Program-made: the position numbers and the translations under genes
Notes under the pieces: model-generated
The model's database searches: none
The model's input: the letters and a program-made list of their open reading frames with translations, nothing else
Told to the model about the DNA's origin: nothing
Assembly (NCBI GenBank): GCA_964371745.1
Contig: CAYJNS010000026.1
Location: forward strand, 1-14,215
Direction: 5' to 3'
DNA length: 14,215 bases
Source of the DNA: CAKOSP01 sp964371745
GTDB taxonomy: Bacteria; Bacillota_I; Bacilli_A; RF39; UBA660
In this document: positions 1-6,083 of the stretch, piece by piece
Numbering within the stretch: position 1 is the stretch's first letter
Layout of the letters: every line of letters starts with the position of its first letter

Positions 1-52
1 AAAATGGTTTTTGTTTTGAACCCATTTTTTTAAGTCTTAATTTAACTGCCAT
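1..52 (-). CDS. rpsP: 30S ribosomal protein S16, 5' end only (runs off the window)
   Basis: The first 17 codons of a minus-strand gene read MAVKLRLKKMGSKQKPF, the typical N-terminus of bacterial ribosomal protein S16, a small-subunit protein that binds 16S rRNA. The ATG is at 52-50, and a good Shine-Dalgarno sequence (AAAGGAAGG, 59-67) lies 6 bases upstream. The rest of the gene lies beyond base 1. It follows recQ on the same strand but has its own very strong promoter, so it need not depend on recQ transcription. In many Bacillota rpsP sits near ffh, rimM and trmD; that cannot be checked here. Confidence 0.9.
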   Translation of the reverse strand, partial: MAVKLRLKKMGSKQKPF

Positions 53-81
53 AATCTGCCTTCCTTTCTTAATTAATTATA

Positions 82-110
82 ATTATATCAAAAAAAAAAA
101 AAAGTGTCAA
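82..110 (-). promoter_or_regulatory. Consensus sigma-A promoter of rpsP
   Basis: Read on the minus strand there is a perfect TTGACA (-35, 110-105), a 17-base spacer and a perfect TATAAT (-10, 87-82). An upstream TGA makes it an extended -10 as well. Fourteen of the 17 spacer bases are a single T run (103-90). Transcription should start near 75, giving a leader of about 20 bases before the rpsP ATG. The -35 box lies inside the 3' arm of the recQ terminator. Confidence 0.88.
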
Positions 111-129
111 CCTTTTTTAGTTAACACTT
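90..129 (-). terminator. Intrinsic terminator of recQ, overlapping the rpsP promoter
   Basis: On the minus strand AAGTGTTAAC (129-120) pairs with GTTGACACTT (111-102): ten pairs including one G-U, with an 8-base A-rich loop. A run of 12 T follows directly (101-90). It starts 8 bases after the recQ stop codon. The 3' arm contains the whole TTGACA box of rpsP, and the U-tract is the promoter spacer. Confidence 0.85.
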
Positions 130-137
130 AACAAATA

Positions 138-1922
138 TTAATTTTCATCCATATATGTATTTATTGAGTCTATAAATAATGCACCATATTTATCTTTTTT
201 TGCACTTCCAACACCTAAACATAAGCCAAAATCTTTAATATTTCTAGGTAGTCTTCTACAAATATCAATAAGTGTAGTATCATGAAATATAATATACGCC
301 GGAACATTTTCTTTAGTAGATAAAATCATTCTTAAATCTTTTAATATATTAAATAAATCTTTGTCATATAATGTATTAATAATTACCTTTTTTTCTATAT
401 TCAACTTTTCTTCAGCTGTTTTCATAGTAAGTTTAAAATCTTTTTTAAAAAGATCTTTTGATTTTTCAGTCATCATAATAATTGGATATTTACCTTCTAA
501 CTGTTTTAAATAACCTTTAAAAAGTAGATAATCAAATATTTCTCTTAAATTACTCATAGTTAATTTACTTTTATTATAACACTTTAATTTATTAAGTTCT
601 AAATCTAATAATTTTTGATTCTTACTTCCTTTTAAAATATCAAGTATCATCGTCATACCATATCTTTCACTAGTTTGATGTACTGCATATATAATTAATT
701 TAGATTCTTTTGTAATATCAAGATCATTAAAAACAGTGTCACAGTTACTACAATTATTACATTTATTTTTTTCATTTTCACCAAAATAATTTAATATATA
801 ATTTCTTAAACATTCATTCATATTACAGTACTTAATCATATTATTTAATTTTTGATATTCAAAAGTTTTTAATTCTTCAGTAGTACCTTTTTCTATTAAA
901 AATTTATGAGTGTTAATATCTTTAGAGGAATAAAAAAGTATACATTTAGCATTATTTCCATCTCTTCCTGCTCTACCTGCTTCTTGATAATAAGATTCAA
1001 TATCTCTAGGCATATTAAAGTGAATTACAAGCGATACATTAGATTTATCTATTCCCATACCAAATGCATTAGTGGCAATTATTACATTGGTTTTATCATA
1101 AATAAAATTAGTTTGTGCTTCTTCTCTATCTTTATCACTTAAACCTGCATGATATTTTGAAACTTTGTATTCTTCTTTTATAAGTTCATCAAATAAATTA
1201 TCAACTTCACCTCTAGTAGCGCAGTAGATAATAGTGCATTTATCTTTATAATCTTTTAAAATATTTTTTAAACATTTTAACTTATTACTCTCTTTTCTTA
1301 CTTCAAACCATAAGTTTTTACGATCAAAACCTGTAGTTAAAGTAAATGGATTATTAAGTTTTAATAAATTAATTATATCTTCTTTTACTTTTAATGTGGC
1401 AGTCGCAGTAAATGCACTTACTATTGCTTTTTCTTTTAAACTTTTTATAAACACAGGTATATTTAAATAACTTGGTCTAAAGTCTTGTCCCCACTGAGAA
1501 ATACAGTGTGCCTCATCTATAGTAACCATACTTATATTAACACTTTTTATTAAACTTAAAAATTCTTCATTAAGTAATCTTTCAGGAGCTAAATATATAA
1601 GTTTATATTCATTATTCTTTATACCTAAATATATTTTTTTTATTTCTTTAGTACTTAAACTAGAATTTATATAACAAGCCTTAATTTTTTGATTAACTAG
1701 AGCTTCTACTTGATCTTTCATTAAACTAATAAGTGGTGATATAACAATAGTTATTCCAGGAAGAATTAATGCTGGAACTTGATAACAAATACTTTTACCA
1801 GCACCAGTTGGCATTACACCTAGTACATCTTTACCGTTTATTATGTTATTAATTATTTCTTCTTGACCATTTCTAAATGTCTCATATCCAAAATATTTTT
1901 TTAATATATTAACTATCTTCAA
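138..1922 (-). CDS. recQ: ATP-dependent DNA helicase RecQ
   Basis: RecQ is a 3'-5' superfamily 2 DNA helicase of recombination and replication-fork repair in the cytoplasm. Numbered from the ATG at 1934, the protein shows motif 0 (F-R-x-G-Q near 20-24), Walker A TGAGKS (43-48), DEAH (140-143), motif III SAFTATAT (173-180) and motif VI QEAGRAGRDG (317-326). The zinc-binding cysteines C375, C392, C395 and C398 have the usual spacing. A winged-helix RQC region (about 405-490) and a C-terminal HRDC domain (about 525-595) follow, so the architecture is full length. The ATG at 1934 has no Shine-Dalgarno sequence. A TTG at 1922 (codon 5) has GGTGAT four bases upstream, the same arrangement as at cotE, so I place the start there (594 residues). 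The gene lies downstream of cotE with a probable promoter of its own. Confidence 0.93.
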   Translation of the reverse strand: MKIVNILKKYFGYETFRNGQEEIINNIINGKDVLGVMPTGAGKSICYQVPALILPGITIVISPLISLMKDQVEALVNQKIKACYINSSLSTKEIKKIYLGIKNNEYKLIYLAPERLLNEEFLSLIKSVNISMVTIDEAHCISQWGQDFRPSYLNIPVFIKSLKEKAIVSAFTATATLKVKEDIINLLKLNNPFTLTTGFDRKNLWFEVRKESNKLKCLKNILKDYKDKCTIIYCATRGEVDNLFDELIKEEYKVSKYHAGLSDKDREEAQTNFIYDKTNVIIATNAFGMGIDKSNVSLVIHFNMPRDIESYYQEAGRAGRDGNNAKCILFYSSKDINTHKFLIEKGTTEELKTFEYQKLNNMIKYCNMNECLRNYILNYFGENEKNKCNNCSNCDTVFNDLDITKESKLIIYAVHQTSERYGMTMILDILKGSKNQKLLDLELNKLKCYNKSKLTMSNLREIFDYLLFKGYLKQLEGKYPIIMMTEKSKDLFKKDFKLTMKTAEEKLNIEKKVIINTLYDKDLFNILKDLRMILSTKENVPAYIIFHDTTLIDICRRLPRNIKDFGLCLGVGSAKKDKYGALFIDSINTYMDEN

Positions 1923-1938
1923 TTTAATCACCATCTAT

Positions 1939-1947
1939 ATAATACCA
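1939..1947 (-). promoter_or_regulatory. Probable extended -10 promoter of recQ
   Basis: The minus strand reads TGGTATTAT (1947-1939), a TGn-extended -10 with TATTAT. The -35 position is not recognisable; it falls in the stem of the cotE terminator. Transcription would start near 1932, downstream of or at the ATG at 1934. This favours the TTG at 1922 as the recQ start. Confidence 0.45.
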
Positions 1948-1948
1948 T

Positions 1949-1976
1949 AAAAAAAGAACTTTTTATAAAAATTCTT
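1949..1976 (-). terminator. Intrinsic terminator of cotE (AT-only stem apart from one G-C and one G-U pair)
   Basis: On the minus strand AAGAATTTT (1976-1968) pairs with AAAAGTTCTT-type sequence (1962-1954): nine pairs including one G-U, followed by five T. The first stem bases are the last two bases of the cotE TAA stop. The stem is weak in G+C, so termination may be partial. Confidence 0.55.
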
Positions 1977-2493
1977 AATTTATATAATCATCTGTTAATT
2001 CATCTAATACTTCATCTACTTCAGTATTCTTTTCTTCTAAGTTTAAATCTACATAATCATCTTCATCATCTTCAACACTTATTTTAACCTTTGTATCTCC
2101 AACAAGTTCTACACCCATTTCTTTTTCAACACTTAATTCTACTATTCCATCTTTTATCTCAACATCAGTTACAGTAGGTTGTTTTAAACATCTAACTACT
2201 ACATCTGATGATGAACCGACTTTACTCATATTCATTTCATCTTCATAATTAAATTTCTTTGTTGATACACTAGTTTTAGAATCATTTGAATGAGAATACC
2301 ATACGTTTACATCAAAAGACCCTGTTACAAATACTAAATCATTTTTTTTAGTACCATTAAAAGTATGATTAATTACCCAGCAACCTAATACTGTATTTGG
2401 TAATTCCTCCGTTTCTACTTTATAATCAATTTTACTAGTTTTTTTAGCTTTACCAATAACAGCTTTAGTAACTATTTCTCTAAAATTAGACAT
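1975..2493 (-). CDS. cotE: Outer spore coat morphogenetic protein CotE
   Basis: In Bacillus, CotE forms a scaffold on the forming spore and recruits outer-coat proteins. The 172-residue product matches the family in length (about 180) and in landmarks: start MSNFREIVTKAV, then LGCWVINH (36-43), GSFDVNVWYSH (58-68) and a strongly acidic tail from about residue 140. An in-frame GTG at 2502 and ATG at 2499 lie upstream. The ATG at 2493 is chosen because AAAGGTGAT precedes it at the spacing used by neighbouring genes and because the product then starts like other CotE proteins. A sigma-K-like promoter lies just upstream, which fits late mother-cell expression. Its presence is the best evidence that the organism makes spores. 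The neighbours recQ and a HIT gene are not sporulation genes, so it appears to be a single-gene unit. Confidence 0.9.
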   Translation of the reverse strand: MSNFREIVTKAVIGKAKKTSKIDYKVETEELPNTVLGCWVINHTFNGTKKNDLVFVTGSFDVNVWYSHSNDSKTSVSTKKFNYEDEMNMSKVGSSSDVVVRCLKQPTVTDVEIKDGIVELSVEKEMGVELVGDTKVKISVEDDEDDYVDLNLEEKNTEVDEVLDELTDDYIN

Positions 2494-2513
2494 ATTCATC
2501 ACCTTTCCTAATT

Positions 2514-2541
2514 TAATGTATGCTTTATATGGGTAAAAGTG
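2514..2541 (-). promoter_or_regulatory. Sigma-K-like promoter of cotE
   Basis: The minus strand reads CAC (2541-2539), 16 bases, then CATACATTA (2522-2514). This fits the sigma-K pattern (mAC, 16-17 bases, CATAnnnTA). The -10 also fits the sigma-E form CATACAnT, but no sigma-E -35 is visible. Transcription would begin about 12-15 bases before the ATG. In B. subtilis cotE is read by both sigma-E and sigma-K (known). Confidence 0.6.
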
Positions 2542-2590
2542 TACATTATTTTTATTTTTTTAACTTCTTATAGAATTATTTTATAAAATT

Positions 2591-2599
2591 TGTTACAAT
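2591..2599 (+). promoter_or_regulatory. Extended -10 promoter of the HIT gene
   Basis: TGTTACAAT is a TGn-extended -10 (TACAAT at 2594-2599). No good -35 is seen at the expected 2571-2576. Transcription would start near 2606, just ahead of the AGGTGAT ribosome binding site (2606-2612). Confidence 0.5.
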
Positions 2600-2617
2600 T
2601 TATTTAGGTGATGTAAC

Positions 2618-2983
2618 ATGGATTGTATATTTTGTAAAATAATTAAGGGAGAAATGCCAGCAAATATTCTATATGAAGATGAGAAAGTTATTGTAATACT
2701 AGATGCCTATCCTAACTGTGATGGTCATACTTTAATTATTCCTAAAAAACATATAGTTGATTTTAAAGATTTAGATGATGAAACTCTTTTACATATTAAT
2801 AAATTAGCTAAAAGTTTTACTGATTTTTTAATGAAACATTTAAATAAAGATGCAATAACTATCAGTGTTAATTATGGATCTATGCAAATAGTTAAACACT
2901 ATCATATGCATATAATGCCAAACTTAAAAGATAAAATAAAGCTATCTGTTGATGAAGTTTATGAAATTTTATCAAAGGTTTGA
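2618..2983 (+). CDS. HIT-family (histidine triad) nucleotide hydrolase
   Basis: This cytoplasmic protein of 121 residues belongs to the HIT superfamily, which hydrolyses or transfers nucleotide phosphoramidates and related nucleotidyl bonds. The catalytic triad H94-Y-H96-M-H98 and the motif DGHTLIIPKKH (35-45) are present. C3 and C6 form the CxxC seen in the zinc-binding HIT subgroup, probably with H45 and H94. The ATG has a TTAGGTGAT ribosome binding site 5 bases upstream. The stop is followed after 2 bases by the capA start, so the two genes are probably co-transcribed. The exact substrate cannot be told from sequence. Confidence 0.9.
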   Translation: MDCIFCKIIKGEMPANILYEDEKVIVILDAYPNCDGHTLIIPKKHIVDFKDLDDETLLHINKLAKSFTDFLMKHLNKDAITISVNYGSMQIVKHYHMHIMPNLKDKIKLSVDEVYEILSKV

Positions 2984-2985
2984 TT

Positions 2986-4170
2986 ATGATGAAAAAAAAG
3001 AAGTTAAAAAAAAGTGTAAGAATATTTATAATTCTAATATCTCTATTACTTGTTTTAATAGGTGGTATAAACTTATATAAATCTTATACAAATAATATAA
3101 CTGATAATAAGCAAACTGACATTAAGAAAGATATAAAAGAAGAAAAAGAAGAAGAAGAAGAAGAAATTCCTGAAAAAAAAATAAGTTTACTTGCAACTGG
3201 TGATGCTGTTATTCACAGTGGAATTTATAAAGCTGCTAAAACAAATGATGGATATGATTTTAATTCAATGTTATCTATGCTTAGTGATATAATTCCAAAA
3301 TATGATATTAGTTTTATAAATCAAGAAACTCCTTTTGCTGATAAAGAACCATCTAACTACCCTACTTTTAATACTCCTCACGAGTGGGGAGATGCACTTA
3401 TAAATGTTGGATTTAATATGGTAAGTTTATCAAATAATCACTCTATGGATCAAGGAGAACAAGGAGTTTTAGATACACTTAACTACTGGAATACAACTAA
3501 TGTATATCATAATGGAATGGCTTCATCTTTTAAAGAGCAAACTAGTTATGAAATTGAAGAAAAAAATGGTATTACTTATGCAATGCTTGCTTATACTAAA
3601 GGAACTAATGGTATAAATGTACCTAGTGGTAAAGAATATTTAGTAAATGTTTATTCTTATGAACTTGCTAAAAAAGATATTGAAAAATTAAGAGATAATG
3701 TTGATGTACTTATAATATCAATGCACTGGGGTGATGAATATCAAGCTAGTCCAAATGATTATCAATCACAAGTGGCTCAAGAACTTGCTTCTTTAGACGT
3801 TGATATAGTGCTTGGTAATCATCCTCATTGGATTCAACCTATTGAATATATTGATAATACTCTTGTAATTTATTCTATGGGAAACTTTATATCAAATCAA
3901 ATGAGTATAGCGCATAAATATCCTTATACAGAATCTGTCACCGTTGGAGCTATGGTAACTATGGATATTATTAAAAAAGAAGATATAATAATTGATAATA
4001 TATCCGTTGAACTTATATATAGTTATTTATCGCCAAATAATGAATATCTTGTTATACCATTTAGTAAAATGAATGAAAGTTATGCAAGTAATTATATAGA
4101 CCTTTATGAAGAACATAAAACTAGAATCACTTCGTTAAGTGATTTAGTAAGTGTTGTTCCACTAAATTAA
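2986..4170 (+). CDS. Membrane-anchored CapA/PgsA-family metallophosphatase-like protein
   Basis: The 394-residue protein has an N-terminal lysine-rich stretch and one membrane segment (about 12-29), then a highly charged linker (about 38-64, with six E from a GAA repeat), then an extracellular CapA domain (about 66-350). The metallophosphoesterase-like motifs are ATGDAVIHSG (70-79), NQET (112-115), SLSNNHSMDQG (147-157), MHWGDEY (246-252), GNHPHWIQP (277-285) and YSMGNF (296-301). The family includes PgsA/CapA of poly-gamma-glutamate capsule synthesis, but no other capsule gene is nearby and many members have no known substrate. The start is set by AAAGG at 2974-2978, 7 bases upstream of ATG 2986; an ATG at 2989 is also possible. 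It follows the HIT gene in one unit and ends in a terminator shared with the converging gene. Confidence 0.85.
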   Translation: MMKKKKLKKSVRIFIILISLLLVLIGGINLYKSYTNNITDNKQTDIKKDIKEEKEEEEEEIPEKKISLLATGDAVIHSGIYKAAKTNDGYDFNSMLSMLSDIIPKYDISFINQETPFADKEPSNYPTFNTPHEWGDALINVGFNMVSLSNNHSMDQGEQGVLDTLNYWNTTNVYHNGMASSFKEQTSYEIEEKNGITYAMLAYTKGTNGINVPSGKEYLVNVYSYELAKKDIEKLRDNVDVLIISMHWGDEYQASPNDYQSQVAQELASLDVDIVLGNHPHWIQPIEYIDNTLVIYSMGNFISNQMSIAHKYPYTESVTVGAMVTMDIIKKEDIIIDNISVELIYSYLSPNNEYLVIPFSKMNESYASNYIDLYEEHKTRITSLSDLVSVVPLN

Positions 4171-4197
4171 ACTTTAAATTTTTTTTAAAGTTTTTTT
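4169..4197. terminator. Bidirectional intrinsic terminator between capA and the converging hypothetical gene
   Basis: AAACTTTAAA (4169-4178) and TTTAAAGTTT (4184-4193) form a perfect 10-pair stem with a 5-T loop. Four more T follow on the plus strand (4194-4197). Read from the minus strand the T-tract is shorter. The hairpin includes the end of the capA stop codon and the last codons and stop of the minus-strand gene. Confidence 0.75.
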
Positions 4198-4569
4198 CAT
4201 GCTTATTTCTTCAATTATAAATTCTATAAATGCATTAATAATATCATCAGTTATATTCTTTGAATTAAATTGATTAATTATTTCATGGTTTACTATTTTA
4301 GTAATTAATGACTCAGTATAATATTTTTTTATTACTACTATATTTTGATAATATACTAAAGAATAATTATAATATTCTAATTCATCTAATATAGATATTC
4401 TTATTTCTCTTTCATGATTATAATTTAATCTTATAGTAATAAATTTAAAATTATTAATTTTAAGATTATAAGTTGTTGTATCTTTTTTATCAGAAAAATC
4501 ATTATCAAAGAATTTATTTTTTAATATAGTTTCTAAATCACTAATACTTTTTATATTTTTTTTATTCAT
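4174..4569 (-). CDS. Hypothetical protein, 131 residues
   Basis: I do not recognise this protein. It begins MNKKNIKSISDLETILKNKF and is hydrophilic, with a middle part rich in alternating hydrophobic residues (about 45-85, likely beta strands) and a helical C-terminal part ending in the basic MKKTLKKI. It has no signal peptide, membrane segment or cysteine. A good ribosome binding site, AAAGGTG, lies 5 bases before the ATG. It lies downstream of the two YjcZ-like genes on the same strand but beyond their terminator, so it is probably transcribed separately. Its last codons lie within the terminator shared with capA. The start site and coding nature look sound; the function is unknown. Confidence 0.65.
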   Translation of the reverse strand: MNKKNIKSISDLETILKNKFFDNDFSDKKDTTTYNLKINNFKFITIRLNYNHEREIRISILDELEYYNYSLVYYQNIVVIKKYYTESLITKIVNHEIINQFNSKNITDDIINAFIEFIIEEISMKKTLKKI

Positions 4570-4589
4570 AATACACCTTTATAATAAAT

Positions 4590-4617
4590 ATTATAAAAAT
4601 GTAAAATTTATTACAAA
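4590..4617 (-). promoter_or_regulatory. Possible promoter of the 131-residue hypothetical gene
   Basis: A perfect TATAAT (4595-4590, minus strand) lies 21 bases before the ATG. The best -35 candidate is TTTGTA (4617-4612) with a 16-base spacer, which matches the consensus at only 3 of 6 positions. Confidence 0.35.
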
Positions 4618-4618
4618 G

Positions 4619-4637
4619 AAAAAAGGGTTACCCCTTT
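4619..4637 (-). terminator. Intrinsic terminator of the YjcZ-like operon
   Basis: On the minus strand AAAGGG (4637-4632) and CCCTTT (4627-4622) pair around a 4-base loop, followed by more T. The stem begins inside the stop codon of the 38-residue gene. Confidence 0.65.
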
Positions 4638-4752
4638 AAAAGCATGCTACGCCACCTATAATGATAGCTAACAATATAAATAATATTAATACAAATACAT
4701 AACTATTATTACAAGGTGGTGTACATACTGGTTCACAACTTGGTTTTCCCAT
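4636..4752 (-). CDS. Tiny YjcZ-like sporulation-type membrane peptide, 38 residues
   Basis: This peptide starts MGKPSCEPVCTPPCNN and continues with a single hydrophobic segment (about 18-36) containing VLILFILLAIIIGG, then ends VACF. The hydrophobic part matches the YjcZ-type tiny transmembrane peptides of Bacillus (pattern V-L-F-I-L-L-x-I-I-x-G), many of which are made during sporulation. The cysteines C6, C10, C14 and C37 are unlike the Gly/Tyr-rich heads I know from Bacillus. A very strong ribosome binding site (GGGAGGAG) ends 7 bases before the ATG. It is the second gene of a two-gene unit, 34 bases after its partner, and is closed by a terminator that overlaps its stop. A spore coat or mother-cell membrane location is inferred. 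Confidence 0.72.
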   Translation of the reverse strand: MGKPSCEPVCTPPCNNSYVFVLILFILLAIIIGGVACF

Positions 4753-4786
4753 TACGAAACTCCTCCCTTTCTAATTGATTTTTAAC

Positions 4787-4873
4787 TTAAATAAATGCTC
4801 CACAAATGATTATTAATAATATGAATAGTACTAACACTATAGCAGCACCATTACCAGTTTTACAACAGTTCAT
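4787..4873 (-). CDS. Tiny YjcZ-like sporulation-type membrane peptide, 28 residues
   Basis: The sequence begins MNCCKTGNGA and then has one membrane segment, IVLVLFILLIIICGAFI, which closely fits the YjcZ-type core. Cysteines are at positions 3, 4 and 24. An excellent ribosome binding site (AAAGGAGGATG) precedes the ATG, and a sigma-K-like promoter lies 34 bases upstream. It is the first gene of the pair and is paralogous in design to the 38-residue partner. At this length an ORF alone is weak evidence; the ribosome binding site, promoter and hydrophobic motif together make it convincing. Confidence 0.72.
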   Translation of the reverse strand: MNCCKTGNGAAIVLVLFILLIIICGAFI

Positions 4874-4906
4874 AAGTCACATCCTCCTTTATTTATCTAT
4901 TCATTA

Positions 4907-4934
4907 TATAATATGGTTAAGTTCATAAGTTGTG
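4907..4934 (-). promoter_or_regulatory. Sigma-K-like promoter of the YjcZ-like operon
   Basis: The minus strand reads CAC (4934-4932), 16 bases, then CATATTATA (4915-4907). It has the same -35 box, spacing and CATAnnnTA form as the promoter before cotE. No sigma-A -35 is found for the overlapping TATAAT. This supports mother-cell expression late in sporulation. Confidence 0.6.
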
Positions 4935-4967
4935 CGGGTATTTTTTTGTAAAAATAATGTCATTTTA

Positions 4968-4996
4968 TTGCACTTACAATTTATTATTGATATAAT
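4968..4996 (+). promoter_or_regulatory. Sigma-A promoter of prsA
   Basis: TTGCAC (4968-4973), a 17-base spacer and TATAAT (4991-4996), with a TGA just before the -10 (extended -10). The start of transcription should be near 5003, directly followed by AGGAGG (5004-5009). It is divergent from the YjcZ-like operon promoter 34 bases away. Confidence 0.85.
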
Positions 4997-5017
4997 ACTT
5001 ATTAGGAGGAAAAAATA

Positions 5018-6052
5018 ATGAAGAAAAGTTTAAAAGTAATGAGTTTTTTATTAATTACTCTATTACTAATATCAGGGTGTGGTAGTATTCCAACACTAGA
5101 AGATGGAAAGGAAGCAGTTGTTACACTTAAAGATGATAATAAAATAAGTGTAGATGATTTATATACAACAGTTAAAGATACTTTTGCACTAGAAGCTTTA
5201 ATTACTATGATTGATACATTCATTTTAGAAACTGAGTTTGAAGATGATTTAGAAGAAGCTACTACTTATGCTGAGGAATACATGTCTGGTATGCTTGAGA
5301 CTTACGGAACTGAAGCTGATTTATTAATGGCTATTCAACAAGGAAGTAATTATTCAACACTTGAAGGTTACGAAGAATATATTTATTTAAGTTACCTACA
5401 AAATCATGCAACTGAAGCATATAGTGAATCTTTAATAACTGAAGATGAAATTGAAAAATATTATGAAGAAGAAGCAATTGGTGATATTGAAGTATCTCAT
5501 ATATTAATAGTTCCAGAAGTATCAAGTGATGCTACTGAAGATGATATTGCTGATGCTGAAGAGAAAGCAAAAGAAGAAATTGAAGATATCATAAAAGAGT
5601 TAGATGACGCTGATGATGTTGAAGCTAAATTTGAAGAGCTTGCTAAAGAAAAATCTGATGATAGTTCTACAAAAGATAAAGGTGGAGACCTTGGTCAAAT
5701 CAATTATGGTACTTTATCTGCAGAATATGATGAAATTATTGTTGCTGCTGAAGAACTTGAAGATGGTGAATATTCAACTGAAGTTATAACTACAGAACTT
5801 GGATATCATGTAATTTTAAAAACTAAAACTCATGATAAAGAACCACTTGAAGATATTAAAGATGATATAAAAATTACTCTTGCTGAAAATTTAAGAGTTG
5901 CAGAAGCTTCATCAATTTCATTTGAAGCACTACAACATTATCGTGATATTTATGAAGTTGACATTGTTGATGATGAACTTAAAAAACAATATAATCAATA
6001 TATTGATAATGTAAATGCATCACTTAGTGAACTTACACAAACAACTGAATAA
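5018..6052 (+). CDS. prsA: PrsA-type foldase lipoprotein (parvulin peptidyl-prolyl isomerase)
   Basis: PrsA is anchored on the outer face of the membrane and helps secreted proteins to fold. The 344-residue protein has a lipoprotein signal with lipobox L-I-S-G-C (C21 becomes the lipidated residue) and an N-terminal helical region (about 35-150). A parvulin domain follows (about 155-272) with VSHILIVPE (159-167), KGGDLGQINYG (221-231) and LGYHVILKTK (261-270), and then a C-terminal helical part. H161 and H264 are the usual conserved histidines of the isomerase fold. The protein is very acidic, with many D and E runs between 140 and 260. The ribosome binding site AGGAGG lies 8 bases before the ATG. 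It is a single-gene unit with its own promoter and terminator. Confidence 0.9.
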   Translation: MKKSLKVMSFLLITLLLISGCGSIPTLEDGKEAVVTLKDDNKISVDDLYTTVKDTFALEALITMIDTFILETEFEDDLEEATTYAEEYMSGMLETYGTEADLLMAIQQGSNYSTLEGYEEYIYLSYLQNHATEAYSESLITEDEIEKYYEEEAIGDIEVSHILIVPEVSSDATEDDIADAEEKAKEEIEDIIKELDDADDVEAKFEELAKEKSDDSSTKDKGGDLGQINYGTLSAEYDEIIVAAEELEDGEYSTEVITTELGYHVILKTKTHDKEPLEDIKDDIKITLAENLRVAEASSISFEALQHYRDIYEVDIVDDELKKQYNQYIDNVNASLSELTQTTE

Positions 6053-6056
6053 AATT

Positions 6057-6083
6057 AAAACATTAGCTATTTGCTAATGTTTT
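6057..6083. terminator. Bidirectional intrinsic terminator between prsA and recX
   Basis: AAAACATTAGC (6057-6067) and GCTAATGTTTT (6073-6083) form an 11-pair stem with a 5-base loop, followed on the plus strand by more T. Read from the minus strand it also ends in a T-rich run. The recX stop (6069-6067) is partly in the loop, and the last recX codons form one arm. Confidence 0.88.

Noticed and set aside
906..1142. 78-codon plus-strand reading frame inside recQ
   Set aside because: It is antisense to a conserved helicase region, has no ribosome binding site and reads as a low-complexity Ile/Ser-rich shadow.
2611..2616. Minimal ATG-TAA reading frame before the HIT gene as a regulatory uORF
   Set aside because: The ATG is part of the AGGTGATG ribosome binding site itself and has no ribosome binding site of its own.
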